Numbered from the stretch's first letter, positions 47,039 to 56,396 are shown. The stretch is 64,000 nucleotides of DNA from Bin87 sp034423595 (GCA_965207025.1 OZ242258.1:2294001-2358000), one strand, 5' to 3'. Notes: generated by a model from the letters alone, not told the origin. Made by a program: numbers and translations.

Positions 47039-47923
47039 ATGGCATCCGACAACGCCATTCTGGTTGCTGACGACCGGACGCCGGCCAGCCTGCGCCGACG
47101 AATCCAGGAGGCGCGGCTTCCGTGGATTCCCCTGGCGATTCTGGTCGTTATCCTCTTTTGCGCTATCTTCGCCAACCTGGTCTCGCCCCACGACCCTACG
47201 GAAAAGGACGTATTCAATAAGCTTCAGCCCCCCTTCCAGAGCGCCGATCACATCCTCGGCACCGACCGGTTGGGCAAAGATATGCTGAGCCGACTCATTT
47301 ACGGCGCTCGCACCATGCTCCAGGTAACCGCGCCCTCCATGGTGGTGGCTATCCTGGCCGGAACTGTGGTGGGTCTCGTGTCTGGCTATTCGGGTCGATG
47401 GGTCGATTCAATACTCATGCGCATCACTGATGCCGTATTGGGATTCCCGTCCATCCTGGTGGCCCTGCTCATAGTCACTTACTTGGGCACCGGCGTGTGG
47501 AATGTGATGATTGCCATTGCCGCCACGCAATGGGCCCGGTTCGCCCGCATGATTCGCGGTGAGGTGCTGGCCATCCGCGACCGCGATTTCGTAGTGCTGG
47601 CCCAAATCTACGGAGTCTCCTCCGGAATGATTGTCTGGCGGCACCTGTTCCCCAACGTCATCAATACTCTGATGGTGCTCACCAGCGTCAGCGTTGGCCA
47701 GGTAATTCTGCTGGAAGCGTCTCTCAGTTTCCTCGGCCTCGGCCTCCGACCGGGAGACCCAGCGTGGGGCATCCTGGTGGCTGAGGGACGCGAGTTCCTC
47801 ACCCAGGCTTGGTGGATCGCCCTCTTCCCCGGCATCCTTATTACCGTAGTAGTGATGGCTTTCAACTTCTTCGGTGACTGGCTGCGGGACTATCTGGACC
47901 CACGGTTGCGGCGCGCCGGATGA
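47039..47923 (+). CDS. Peptide-type ABC permease (DppC-like), cassette 1
   Basis: 294 residues. DppC/OppC-type: LPWIPLAILVVILFCAIFAN at the N terminus, LGTDRLGKDMLSRLIYGARTM near residue 78, and the EAA loop IRGEVLAIRDRDFVVLAQIYG. AGGAGG precedes its start. Its last codons overlap the start of the remnant open frame (ATGA). Close paralogue of the gene at 49486. Confidence 0.95.
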   Translation: MASDNAILVADDRTPASLRRRIQEARLPWIPLAILVVILFCAIFANLVSPHDPTEKDVFNKLQPPFQSADHILGTDRLGKDMLSRLIYGARTMLQVTAPSMVVAILAGTVVGLVSGYSGRWVDSILMRITDAVLGFPSILVALLIVTYLGTGVWNVMIAIAATQWARFARMIRGEVLAIRDRDFVVLAQIYGVSSGMIVWRHLFPNVINTLMVLTSVSVGQVILLEASLSFLGLGLRPGDPAWGILVAEGREFLTQAWWIALFPGILITVVVMAFNFFGDWLRDYLDPRLRRAG

Positions 47924-48528
47924 CGCGGACACAATACCTAATTCCCAGTGAGGGTGACGAATCACGTCGCCCTCGAATCATTTTAGGAAGGTGCGAAAAC
48001 ACGATACCGGCGGGATATCCTGACGGCGACGGATTCGGAACGCTGGAAATCCACACGTGGAAGGCTGGCGACGTGCCGTTCCTGCCGGAGCAGGCCCAGC
48101 TCATCGCGGATATGTGGGAGAAGAACCTGGGTATCGACGTTGATGTGATCGTGGGCGAGGCTGCTACCGTTCGAGAGCGGTGGTTCGGCCGGCAGCTGGA
48201 CGGCAAAGTGATCGTGCGCGCCAACGAAACCCGGTGGGACGGAGGCAGCATCACCAACGCCATCTATGGAGACCCTGAAGGCAGCGCGCACCTGGGTGGT
48301 CGCCGCGATGACCTTATAGCGGTGGCCAAGGAAGCCCTGGCCGTGGTGGATCCCGCGCTGCGCCAGGAGGCGTTCAACAAGGCTTACAAGATACTGCGGG
48401 AAGAGCATTATGAGTTCGGCACCGGCTACGTGAACCTGCCGTGGGGAGTCGGCCCACGCATCGCCGAATGGGAGCCGTGGCCCGTAGTGGCGTATCAAAC
48501 TGCGATCTGGACGATGAAGCTGAATTAG
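47920..48528 (+). pseudogene. C-terminal remnant of a family-5 binding protein
   Basis: The open frame codes for 202 residues, but only from about base 48005 on does it resemble the C-terminal quarter of the binding protein at 44122-45927 (YPDGDGFGTLEIHTWKAGDV versus ISFKVYTWEAGDLPLLPDL, and the ending VVAYQTAIWTMKLN versus VPYVTAIWTLKLK). The first 28 residues have no counterpart. There is no signal peptide and about 430 N-terminal residues are missing, so it is best read as a deletion scar between two transporter cassettes. Its ATG overlaps the preceding stop (ATGA), so it may still be translated. The local strand composition flips here. Confidence 0.8.
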
Positions 48529-48546
48529 GCTCGGCGTCAACAGTCC

Positions 48547-49464
48547 ATGTGGCAATTCATTGGAATACGAATCGTCCAGGGCATCTTCACGCTGCTCGTA
48601 ATCAGCCTGTTGGTGTTCCTGGCGACTCGTTTGACCGGCGATCCCGCGCTGGTATTGCTTCCGCCTGAAGCGTCGAGCAAAACGGACTACGAGCGGGTGC
48701 GCAAACAGCTCGGGTTGGATAAATCCCTGCCTGAGCAGTACTTCATATTTCTGAAAGGGGCCGTGCAAGGAGACTTCGGTCTGTCGATCCGTGACCGTCG
48801 CCCCACCAGAGATCTACTGCTCGAACGGCTGCCGGCCACACTACAACTGGCGCTATGCGGCATGGCGCTGGCGGTAATAATCGGCGTCCCGTTGGGCATC
48901 CTGTCGGCAGTGAGGCGGGACTCGATTTTTGACAAGGCTGGGAAGTTATTCGCTGTGTTGGGCATGGCGGCTCCTCAATTCTGGGTGGCCATCATGCTGA
49001 TCCTGCTGTTCGGCGCCATCCTGAAGGTGTTGCCCACCTACGGCAGGGAAGGGCCGGAGAACTTTATTCTTCCCTCCTTTGTGCTGGCGTGGTCGATCAT
49101 GGCGGGGATCATGCGGCTGGGTCGATCCAGTATGCTGGAAGTGTTGGATAGCGATTACGTGCGGTTTGCGCGGATCAAGGGGCTGAAGGATGGGATGGTG
49201 GTATGGAAGCACGCGTTGCGAAATGCCCTGATCCCGATACTGACGTTCAGCGGGATCAGCCTGGCCGGGTTGCTTAACGGAGCTATCGTGGTGGAGCAGG
49301 TATTCGCCTGGCCCGGACTGGGTCGCCTGATGCTGGACGGCGTACTGCAACGCAATTTCCCCGTAGTGCAGGCGGCAGTGATGGCGTCGGCGTTCTTTTA
49401 CATACTGACCGCGCTGATAGTGGATATCCTCTACGTGTACGCGGATCCCAGGATCCGACACTGA
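48547..49464 (+). CDS. Peptide-type ABC permease (DppB-like), cassette 2
   Basis: 305 residues, DppB type: WQFIGIRIVQGIFTLLVISL, TRLTGDPALVLLPPEASSK, AGIMRLGRSSMLEVLDSDYV and FAWPGLGRLMLDGVL. It is a paralogue of the permease at 46060 but with G-rich codon usage, unlike that gene. It has no adjacent complete binding protein and may use that of cassette 1. Confidence 0.95.
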   Translation: MWQFIGIRIVQGIFTLLVISLLVFLATRLTGDPALVLLPPEASSKTDYERVRKQLGLDKSLPEQYFIFLKGAVQGDFGLSIRDRRPTRDLLLERLPATLQLALCGMALAVIIGVPLGILSAVRRDSIFDKAGKLFAVLGMAAPQFWVAIMLILLFGAILKVLPTYGREGPENFILPSFVLAWSIMAGIMRLGRSSMLEVLDSDYVRFARIKGLKDGMVVWKHALRNALIPILTFSGISLAGLLNGAIVVEQVFAWPGLGRLMLDGVLQRNFPVVQAAVMASAFFYILTALIVDILYVYADPRIRH

Positions 49465-49485
49465 CGCACAACGGGAGCGTAGTGA

Positions 49486-50367
49486 ATGGCAACGCCCGAA
49501 TTGGTGTTGGAAACCGCTCAACCGCAGTTGAGTTTGCGTCAGAAACTGGCGGAGATCCGGTTGCCGTGGATCCCGATCGCGGTGCTGCTGGTGCTGGTGG
49601 TGTGCGCGGCGTTCGCACACTGGCTGGCGCCGCACGATCCGACCAGCCTGAGCCCGCTCGATGGCAAACTTGCTCCGTTTGAATCCAGCGAGCACCCGTT
49701 GGGTACCGACGTGCTGGGGCGGGATATGCTGAGTCGGCTCATCTATGGGGCGCGGACCACGGTACAGATCAGCGTGATTGCGCTGGCGCTGGGCGCCGTC
49801 ATCGGGACGGTGATCGGCTTGGTGTCTGGATACTGGGGTGGTTGGGCCGACGCGGTGTTGATGCGCATCACGGATGCGGCGCTGGGATTTCCGACGATAC
49901 TGCTGGCGCTGGTGGTCGTGGTGATCATGAACCCGGGACCACCGGCCATCATCCTGGCGGTGCTGCTGACGGTGTGGGCGAGGTTTGCCAGGATGATTCG
50001 CGGTGACGTGCTGACGGTCAAGGGTTACGATTTCGTAACCCTCGCCAGAATTACGGGAGTCCGAGCGCCAGTTATCCTGTGGCGGCACATTTTCCCCAAC
50101 GTCGCCAACACGCTGATGGTCATTACCAGCCTGATGGTCGGGCAGATCATTCTCCTGGAAGCGGCGCTGAGCTTCTTGGGTTTGGGATTATCTCCGGGCG
50201 CGCCGGCCTGGGGTATAATGGTTGCCGAAGGACAAGAGGTTATCCTGGATGTCTGGTGGCTGTCCCTATTTCCTGGAGTAGCTATCACGATTGTCGTGCT
50301 GGCGTTTAACTTTTTCGGAGATTGGCTCCGCGACTACCTGGATCCCAAACTGAGAAGGGCCCGGTAG
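49486..50367 (+). CDS. Peptide-type ABC permease (DppC-like), cassette 2
   Basis: 293 residues. LPWIPIAVLLVLVVCAAFAH, LGTDVLGRDMLSRLIYGART and FVTLARITGVRAP identify it as DppC/OppC type. GGGAG lies upstream of the ATG. It follows the DppB-like gene by 21 bases; the ATPase genes follow 82 bases later. Confidence 0.95.
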   Translation: MATPELVLETAQPQLSLRQKLAEIRLPWIPIAVLLVLVVCAAFAHWLAPHDPTSLSPLDGKLAPFESSEHPLGTDVLGRDMLSRLIYGARTTVQISVIALALGAVIGTVIGLVSGYWGGWADAVLMRITDAALGFPTILLALVVVVIMNPGPPAIILAVLLTVWARFARMIRGDVLTVKGYDFVTLARITGVRAPVILWRHIFPNVANTLMVITSLMVGQIILLEAALSFLGLGLSPGAPAWGIMVAEGQEVILDVWWLSLFPGVAITIVVLAFNFFGDWLRDYLDPKLRRAR

Positions 50368-50449
50368 TTCAAGGTTCCACAGGGACCCGAAAGGTCTTCG
50401 GGTGGGCACCACGTCGGCACCCATGGTGACAGCGGGCATCAGGGGCTAA

Positions 50450-51415
50450 ATGACTAACGACACTATCCTGCAGGTGGATAACCTGCAAACCCATTTTTTC
50501 ACCCGAACCGGTGTGGTCAAGGCAGTGGACGGGATCAGTTTTGAGCTGGGGAGAGGAGAAACGCTGGGCATTGTCGGAGAATCGGGTTCCGGCAAAAGCA
50601 TGACCGCGTGGTCGATCCTGGGAATGGTGCCGCACCCGGGCAGAATCGTAGGCGGGACGATCAACTACCTGGGAGAAAACCTGCTGGAAAAAAGCAGAGG
50701 CGAGATGCGGGACATTCGCGGGTCCGGCATCTGCATGGTGATGCAGGACCCGCTGACGTCGCTCAATCCGGTCTTCACGGTTGGGGACCAGCTGGTGGAA
50801 ACGCTGCGGTTGGAATATGACGAACCGAGGCGGTCGCTGCGGCAGCGCGCGGCAGAACTGCTGGCGAACGTGAGGATACCGGCTCCCGAGGACAGGCTCG
50901 CGAACTTTCCCCATCAAATGAGCGGCGGGATGCGGCAACGGGTAGTGGGCGCGATTTCTATTTCACGCGCGCCCAACCTGCTGATAGCGGATGAGCCGAC
51001 TACCTCTCTGGATGCGACTATCCAGCTACAGTACCTGAGGTTGTTGAAGGACATCCAGGAGCAGACGGGGGCGGCGATCATATTCATCACACACGACTTC
51101 GGGATCGTGGCGCGCATGTGCGACCGGGTCGCGGTGATGTACGCCGGCCGGATAGTGGAGCAATCCGACGTGGAGGACATGTTCGACAACCCGGCACACC
51201 CGTACACGGAGGCATTATTGCAGTCGGTGCCGGACCTTGATACGGACGTGGAAACGCTGCCATCGATCGAGGGGCAACCGCCGTCATTGGACGCGCTGCC
51301 AGAGGGTTGTTCGTTCGCACCGCGGTGTCCGCACGCTTGGGACAGGTGCAAGGATTATCCCGACGAATTTACGGTGGCGCCACGCCACACTTCACGCTGC
51401 TGGAGGTCGGAGTAA
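50450..51415 (+). CDS. Peptide-type ABC ATPase (DppD-like)
   Basis: 321 residues. Walker A GESGSGKS near residue 42, signature SGGMRQRVVGAI near 157, Walker B LLIADEPTTSLD near 176, and H-loop ITHD. The C-terminal CSFAPRCPHAWDRC is the oligopeptide-family cysteine-rich tail. It pairs with the next ATPase to energise the peptide-type permeases. AGGGG precedes the start. Confidence 0.95.
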   Translation: MTNDTILQVDNLQTHFFTRTGVVKAVDGISFELGRGETLGIVGESGSGKSMTAWSILGMVPHPGRIVGGTINYLGENLLEKSRGEMRDIRGSGICMVMQDPLTSLNPVFTVGDQLVETLRLEYDEPRRSLRQRAAELLANVRIPAPEDRLANFPHQMSGGMRQRVVGAISISRAPNLLIADEPTTSLDATIQLQYLRLLKDIQEQTGAAIIFITHDFGIVARMCDRVAVMYAGRIVEQSDVEDMFDNPAHPYTEALLQSVPDLDTDVETLPSIEGQPPSLDALPEGCSFAPRCPHAWDRCKDYPDEFTVAPRHTSRCWRSE

Positions 51416-51416
51416 C

Positions 51417-52430
51417 ATGGCCGCAGTCGCTTCAACAACCGCAGCGGAGGCCGTCAACGGGCAAGGGCCACTGGTCCGCCTGGAGGGGATCCGGCGTCAT
51501 TTCCCGGTGTACCGGGGAAATCTGCTGCGACGACACACCGGTACCGTGAAGGCGGTGGACGGAGTTTCCATCAGCATCCAGCCCGGGCAAACCTACAGCC
51601 TGGTGGGGGAGTCGGGCTGTGGCAAGACGACCACCAGCCGCATGCTGCTGATGGCGGACAACCCGACGGACGGGAACATTTACTTTGACAACCGCCCGAT
51701 GGCCCAGTTCTCAGGAGCCGAACGGCGCAACTTCCGTGCGTCGGTGCAGGCGGTGTTCCAAGATCCCTGGAGCTCGCTGAACCCACGGATGCGGGTTGAC
51801 CAAATCATTTCAGAACCGCTGATTACGCATCAGAGGTTGAGCCGCACCGCGGTACGCTCGCAGGTGCAGGAACTGTTGCAGGTAGTGGGCCTGCACCCAT
51901 TCCACGCCGAACGGTATCCCCATGAGTTCAGCGGGGGGCAACGTCAAAGGATAGCGATTGCGCGCGCCCTTTCGACCCGGCCGAAACTGATCGTGCTGGA
52001 CGAGCCGGTATCCGCGCTGGACGTTTCGATTCGAGCGCAGATTCTGAACCTGCTAAAGGAATTGCAGTCCAGCTACGACCTGAGCTACCTGTTGATTGCG
52101 CATAACCTGGCGACAGTGCGCTACATGAGCCACATGGTAGGCGTGATGTACCTGGGCAAGATTGTTGAAGAAGCGCCGCCCATCGAGTTGTTCACTGATC
52201 CCCAGCACCCTTACACGAAAGCACTGATCTCCGCGTCCTTGCCGGCCCATCCCCGGCAACAGCGGGAAGAGATCGTTCTGACGGGCGAGGTTCCATCTCC
52301 ATTGAACCCTCCGGGAGGCTGTGCCTTCCACCCGCGCTGCCCATTCGTGATGGAACGATGCTCGACGGACATTCCCGTCTTGCGCGAGTATCAGCCCGGT
52401 CACGCCACGGCGTGCCACCTGTACGACTAA
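51417..52430 (+). CDS. Peptide-type ABC ATPase (DppF-like)
   Basis: 337 residues. Walker A GESGCGKTT near residue 65, signature SGGQRQRIAIARALS near 168, Walker B LIVLDEPVSALD near 188, and the C-terminal CAFHPRCPFVMERC motif. The start ATG 51417 lies just after the stop of DppD-like (51415), with GGAGG upstream. A longer open frame from 51237 overlaps DppD-like and is rejected. It completes the second cassette. Confidence 0.95.
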   Translation: MAAVASTTAAEAVNGQGPLVRLEGIRRHFPVYRGNLLRRHTGTVKAVDGVSISIQPGQTYSLVGESGCGKTTTSRMLLMADNPTDGNIYFDNRPMAQFSGAERRNFRASVQAVFQDPWSSLNPRMRVDQIISEPLITHQRLSRTAVRSQVQELLQVVGLHPFHAERYPHEFSGGQRQRIAIARALSTRPKLIVLDEPVSALDVSIRAQILNLLKELQSSYDLSYLLIAHNLATVRYMSHMVGVMYLGKIVEEAPPIELFTDPQHPYTKALISASLPAHPRQQREEIVLTGEVPSPLNPPGGCAFHPRCPFVMERCSTDIPVLREYQPGHATACHLYD

Positions 52431-52443
52431 GGGAATTTTCAGA

Positions 52444-52470
52444 GAAGGGCGAATAACTATCCGCCCCTAC
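52444..52470. repeat. Family G hairpin, imperfect
   Basis: AGGGCG and CGCCCCT enclose AATAACTATC. It lies directly after the DppF-like stop, so it may end the transport operon. Confidence 0.6.
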
Positions 52471-52659
52471 TGCGCTGTTTGCCGTTGTATTCCTTCCCGT
52501 GGGTCGGTTGGAGCAATCGTAAACCCACCGTACTGGCGCATGTCCTGCTATGGACGGGATATACACGATGCAAAGGAATTAGGACGGTGGCATGGGCGGC
52601 GCGAATCGGTTATTCTGTGCGGCATCGATTAGAATCCGCAAAGTGGGGAGGGTAAAGAC

Positions 52660-53247
52660 ATGACCACAACCGCAGTGCCCAGCGACCTCTGTACGATCGA
52701 GCAGGAGCGGAGCCGCTTCAATGACCAGTTCGGCGAGATGAGCCAACGTGCCAAGGAAAAGGTGAAGGGCGAGATGTCTGACTTTGTGCAGAAGTTCATT
52801 CAGGCATCGCCGTTCGTAGTGATGGCGTCGTCGGACCCGGACGGCAACTGCGACGCCTCACCCAAGGGCGGGAAGCCGGGATTCGTGAAGGTGATCGACA
52901 GTACGCGATTGCTGTTGCCGGATGTGGCCGGTAACCGGCTGTTCCAGTCCTACCAAAACATGGACGCCAACCCACACGTTGGGCTGCTGTTCATGATCCC
53001 CGGTGTCAACGACACGGTGCGGGTGAATGGGACCGTATCCATTGTGGACAAGGAGGAGCTGGACCGTCAGAAGGTGGAATTGTCGCTCTTTTGGACGGAT
53101 GACAACGCCAGGCACTTGCAGGGCATTATCATCAACGTCGAAGAGTCCTACGGCCACTGCCCGCGGGCGTACAACTTCGCCAAGCTGTGGGACATGGACC
53201 AGATTGCAGAGAACCAGGAAAACCGACCGATACCGCTGCGCCCATAG
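52660..53247 (+). CDS. PPOX-class flavoprotein (pyridoxamine-phosphate-oxidase-like, MSMEG_1061-type)
   Basis: 195 residues with the split-barrel flavin fold. Segments: FIQASPFVVMASSDPDGNCD near residue 46, SPKGGKPGFVKVIDSTRLLL near 67, and VGLLFMIPGVNDTVRVNG near 107. The C-terminal YGHCPRAYNF is typical of the MSMEG_1061 subgroup. Members bind FMN or F420; the F420 context here (several LLM proteins) is suggestive but not proof. A clear GGGAGGG Shine-Dalgarno precedes the ATG. Confidence 0.9.
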   Translation: MTTTAVPSDLCTIEQERSRFNDQFGEMSQRAKEKVKGEMSDFVQKFIQASPFVVMASSDPDGNCDASPKGGKPGFVKVIDSTRLLLPDVAGNRLFQSYQNMDANPHVGLLFMIPGVNDTVRVNGTVSIVDKEELDRQKVELSLFWTDDNARHLQGIIINVEESYGHCPRAYNFAKLWDMDQIAENQENRPIPLRP

Positions 53248-53264
53248 GGTGCACATGTCAGAAT

Positions 53265-53325
53265 CCATATTTGCCGGATTCGAGGATTTTCAGGATTGGG
53301 GGCGACCACAAGGTTCGCCCCTACA
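53265..53325. repeat. Family F and G repeats
   Basis: A family F relative (GGATTTTCAGGATTGGG) and a G hairpin, GGGGCGACC-ACAA-GGTTCGCCCC, lie between convergent genes. Confidence 0.6.
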
Positions 53326-53344
53326 CCGTTATAAAGACGGCGTG

Positions 53345-54043
53345 TCAGCTCACGCCGGTTGCCAGGTGGAAAAAGAAAAGCGCCGGGGGCAAAAGTATGC
53401 GCCCGAGGAAGTTGATGTCGAAGGCGTAGCTGAGGAACAGGTTGACGCCGATCAACCCTATCAACGGAATCCAGCCGTAGCGTTCAAATTGGAGGTATGG
53501 TTCGTACAGCGCGCGCGGCAAGAGGCCGCCAAGCACTTTGCTGCCGTCCAGCGGAGGAAGTGGGATCAGGTTGAATATTCCCAGGATGAGGTTGAAGAAG
53601 ATGGCGAGGAAGGCAGCGAACCCCAGGATTTCCTCGACGCCTGAGATGCCCCGAGTCTGAAGGACAACGGGAAGCAGGTCGAACCGGAAGACCAACCCAA
53701 GGATAAAGGCCAGTATGAAGTTGGAAAGGGGGCCGGCAAAGGCGACCAATGACATCCCCAGCCGACCGCCTCGCAGGTTGTAAGGATCTACCTGCACCGG
53801 CTTGGCCCAACCGAACCCCACAACCAGCAGCAACAAGAAACCCAACAGGTCGATGTGCTTGATGGGGTTGAAGGTAAGGCGACCCATCCGCCGGGCGGTG
53901 CCGTCACCCTGCATGTGGGCGGTGAAAGCGTGGCTGAACTCGTGGACGGTGAAACCGACGATGAGGCCGGCAAGACCGATTCCGATGACGAGGATGAACG
54001 AAACCGGGTCCTGTCGGAGCAGGTCGAGACTCTGCAGGATCAC
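53345..54043 (-). CDS. M50 site-2-type membrane metalloprotease
   Basis: 232 residues, five to six hydrophobic helices. HEFSHAFTAH near residue 34 is the zinc HExxH site; NPIKHIDL near 59, and NLIPLPPLDGSKVLG near 163 carries the third ligand (Asp). The short form with PPLDG and no PDZ domain is the site-2-like Rip/YwhC group. It cleaves substrates inside the membrane; the target is unknown. Its ATG overlaps the stop of the TIM-barrel-like gene (ATGA), and the metallo-hydrolase gene lies further upstream, so these may be one operon. Confidence 0.92.
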   Translation of the reverse strand: MILQSLDLLRQDPVSFILVIGIGLAGLIVGFTVHEFSHAFTAHMQGDGTARRMGRLTFNPIKHIDLLGFLLLLVVGFGWAKPVQVDPYNLRGGRLGMSLVAFAGPLSNFILAFILGLVFRFDLLPVVLQTRGISGVEEILGFAAFLAIFFNLILGIFNLIPLPPLDGSKVLGGLLPRALYEPYLQFERYGWIPLIGLIGVNLFLSYAFDINFLGRILLPPALFFFHLATGVS

Positions 54044-54762
54044 GTGGTCTGACTTTCCAGAGCGGGTTGGACGCGACGGCGGCCCGTCGGCTGGACGCGG
54101 GGGAGCGCCATGAGATCAGCTTTGAGGCCGGCCAGTTCCTCCGTGCCTAGCTGATTTGCCTCAACGACTATTGCTACGGCACCGGCCTGCCTGATGGCGA
54201 CCAACTCGTTGACGGAGGGCCGTAACCCGACGCGGACGAACTGGAATCTGTCAGTGCGAGAGACAGCATCGGACACCTGGGCCAAGTCCGCGAAAGTCCA
54301 CGGGCCGGTCATAGCCGACTTGTCCAGGACCAGAAAATCGAGAGGGGCGGCGGCCAAGATGCGCCAGATCGCATCGTCAGGGTCATCGGGGATGCGGACG
54401 CCGTGAGTCATGCCAGGTTGGGCGATGTTGACCGCATCCACGACAGCGCCGGTCAGCGGTGAAACCATGAAGTCGGCGCCGGAATCGTTCCAGCGCTCGA
54501 CGTTTTCGGGTTGGAGGGGCACACCACCGGCTCCCCAAATACGGTCGCCGAGTTCCGGCAGTTCGGCGGGGTTGAGGTTCGGAGCGAAAATGACCACGGC
54601 GTCGGCAGCGCCCGACGATGCGTCCAGAGCCCCCGAGATGTCGCCGGAGCAGCGGGCGACGAGGGCCATGGCGGGGAGGCGGGCGGACTGGGCAGCACCG
54701 AAGCCTAGGGAAGGGCCGCTGCCCTGTTCGATGCGTTCGAGAAGGTTGCGCAGTCGAGTCAT
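54040..54762 (-). CDS. Hypothetical TIM-barrel-like protein
   Basis: 240 residues. The pattern of hydrophobic strands (MALVARC, AVVIFAP, FMVSPLTG, FLVLDKS, FVRVGLRPS, AIVVEAN) spaced about 25-30 residues suggests an eight-stranded barrel. No catalytic motif or named family recognised; distant resemblance to the TrpF-like barrel at 4709 is possible but unproven. It is coupled to the M50 protease by a four-base overlap. Confidence 0.65.
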   Translation of the reverse strand: MTRLRNLLERIEQGSGPSLGFGAAQSARLPAMALVARCSGDISGALDASSGAADAVVIFAPNLNPAELPELGDRIWGAGGVPLQPENVERWNDSGADFMVSPLTGAVVDAVNIAQPGMTHGVRIPDDPDDAIWRILAAAPLDFLVLDKSAMTGPWTFADLAQVSDAVSRTDRFQFVRVGLRPSVNELVAIRQAGAVAIVVEANQLGTEELAGLKADLMALPRVQPTGRRRVQPALESQTT

Positions 54763-54783
54763 GGGGAATATCTATGTTCGCGT

Positions 54784-54812
54784 GTAAGGGCGGGTTTGAA
54801 ACCCGCCCTTAC
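54784..54812. repeat. Family G hairpin, near-perfect
   Basis: GTAAGGGCGGGTTT and AAACCCGCCCTTAC flank a single G: a 14-bp stem with almost no loop. It lies between the TIM-like and metallo-hydrolase genes. Confidence 0.75.
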
Positions 54813-54830
54813 GTGGTGTCTGGTTGGGGT

Positions 54831-55703
54831 TTAGAGGGGTTGCCAGACCCGTTTGCCGTCCACACGGGCAATCTTGCCGACCTGCTTGCCGGGCGGGAAG
54901 TGTCCGGCGCATATGGTCCAATCGCCTTCCTCGGCGGCATCGAGCCACTTGGCGCGGGAAGCAGCGGACTGGGCCTTGTCTGTATCAACGCCGGCACACC
55001 AGTCGGGTTCGGAGACCTGAGCGATGGTGTGGAGGACGTCGCCCATCACGATACCACGCTGCCCGTTGGAGTCGATCAGCACGACCTGGTGTCCGGGAGT
55101 GTGCCCCGGGGCCGGCGCGATGGTGATCTCATCGCTGATGACGTGTTCGGGCTCTTCCAGGATTTGCTGGAGGCGCAGGCGGCGGAGGGGCATGACCTGA
55201 CGGTCGATGTACGGGTACATCTGACGGCCTTCGTCCGACGTGAAGTAGTCGTAGTCAGGCCGGGACATGACGTAGCGGGCGCGACGGAAGTTGGGGGCCG
55301 GCATACCGCCGGAGTATCGGAGGTTCCAGCCCACGTGGTCGCCGTGCAGGTGGGTGTGGATGATGTAGTTCACGGAGTCGCTGGGCCCGACGTTGGTGTT
55401 GTTGACGCCGACGTTGGATTCCAGGTGAGGCCGGAGTTCCTCGTAGAGGTTGCCGGTGCGGTTGCCCCGGTCGGGATGCGGGCCGGGGCCCATACCGGTG
55501 TCCACCAGGATAACGTGTTCCGAGGTCTTGAGGAGGAAGACGCCATAGTAGAGCTGTAGCTGGCCGTCTTCTAGGGTGTCCTGGTAGTTGGCCCAAGCGT
55601 CGGCGGGGACGTCGGGGAACATTGCGGACGGTTCGCGCGGCGGCGGGACCATGTCGATGACGGCGGTAACTTCAACGTTGCCGATGGTTGCTTTTTCTGC
55701 CAT
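54831..55703 (-). CDS. Metallo-beta-lactamase-fold hydrolase
   Basis: 290 residues. HTHLHGDHVGW near residue 113 gives the HxHxDH zinc motif. ILVDTGMGPGPHPDRG comes before it, and PGHTPGHQVVLIDSNG near 205 and VMGDVLH near 226 supply later ligands. These features fit lactonases, thioesterases or other small-molecule hydrolases; the substrate is unknown. It is on the same strand as the TIM-like and M50 genes, but a G hairpin separates it from them. Confidence 0.93.
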   Translation of the reverse strand: MAEKATIGNVEVTAVIDMVPPPREPSAMFPDVPADAWANYQDTLEDGQLQLYYGVFLLKTSEHVILVDTGMGPGPHPDRGNRTGNLYEELRPHLESNVGVNNTNVGPSDSVNYIIHTHLHGDHVGWNLRYSGGMPAPNFRRARYVMSRPDYDYFTSDEGRQMYPYIDRQVMPLRRLRLQQILEEPEHVISDEITIAPAPGHTPGHQVVLIDSNGQRGIVMGDVLHTIAQVSEPDWCAGVDTDKAQSAASRAKWLDAAEEGDWTICAGHFPPGKQVGKIARVDGKRVWQPL

Positions 55704-55760
55704 TCCAGAATTCCTCCTGATTACGCTTTCTGATGGTGGACGCCGGGATGCCGGCGTTGG

Positions 55761-56291
55761 TCATTCGTCCACTTCAAAGGTTACGAGTGAAAAAAGGTCG
55801 TAGCCGGAAAGATTCTCGCGGCCATTCAGACCAATAAGTTCGATCACGACGCCAATGCCCGCGGTTACTCCGCCAGCTTTTTCGATCAGGTTAGCCGCTG
55901 CCTGGATGCTGCCGCCGGTGGCCAACAGGTCGTCAACTACCAGGACACGCTGCCCCGTTTTAATGTCGCCGGAGTGGATTTCCAGGGTATTGGCACCGTA
56001 TTCCAGGGTGTATTCGTAGCTGAGGGTTTCGCCCGGCAACTTGCCCGCCTTTCGGACCAGCGCCAAAGGCAACCCCATGCGGTCTGCCATGGGCGCGGCG
56101 AATAGGAAACCGCGGGAGTCGATGGCGGCCAGGCATTCGACGTTGCGCTTGCCGGCCTGCTCCACCATTTGCTCGATGGCCTCTGCGAAGGCGTCGGGGG
56201 CAAGCAGCAGGGAAGTGATGTCCTTAAACTGAACCCCGTGAATGGGGAAGTCGGGCACGTTGCGGATATGTGCGGCGAGGTCGATGGGCAT
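55761..56291 (-). CDS. apt: Adenine phosphoribosyltransferase
   Basis: 176 residues. It converts adenine and PRPP to AMP (purine salvage). IRNVPDFPIHGVQFKDITSL at the N terminus is characteristic, the flexible loop SYEYTLEYGANTLEIHSG follows, and VLVVDDLLATGGSIQAAANL holds the PRPP motif. Length is normal. Single gene on the minus strand; it has no adjacent relA/spoT, unlike in many bacteria. Confidence 0.95.
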   Translation of the reverse strand: MPIDLAAHIRNVPDFPIHGVQFKDITSLLLAPDAFAEAIEQMVEQAGKRNVECLAAIDSRGFLFAAPMADRMGLPLALVRKAGKLPGETLSYEYTLEYGANTLEIHSGDIKTGQRVLVVDDLLATGGSIQAAANLIEKAGGVTAGIGVVIELIGLNGRENLSGYDLFSLVTFEVDE

Positions 56292-56396
56292 AAGGGATGA
56301 GTCGTGACAACGGGCAGTCAGAATTGGGTAGCTTGTTCCAAGCGCAAATTAGTCTAGTATCAGGCAGTGGCGCAGTCAACCGTCACCGCTGGCAGG

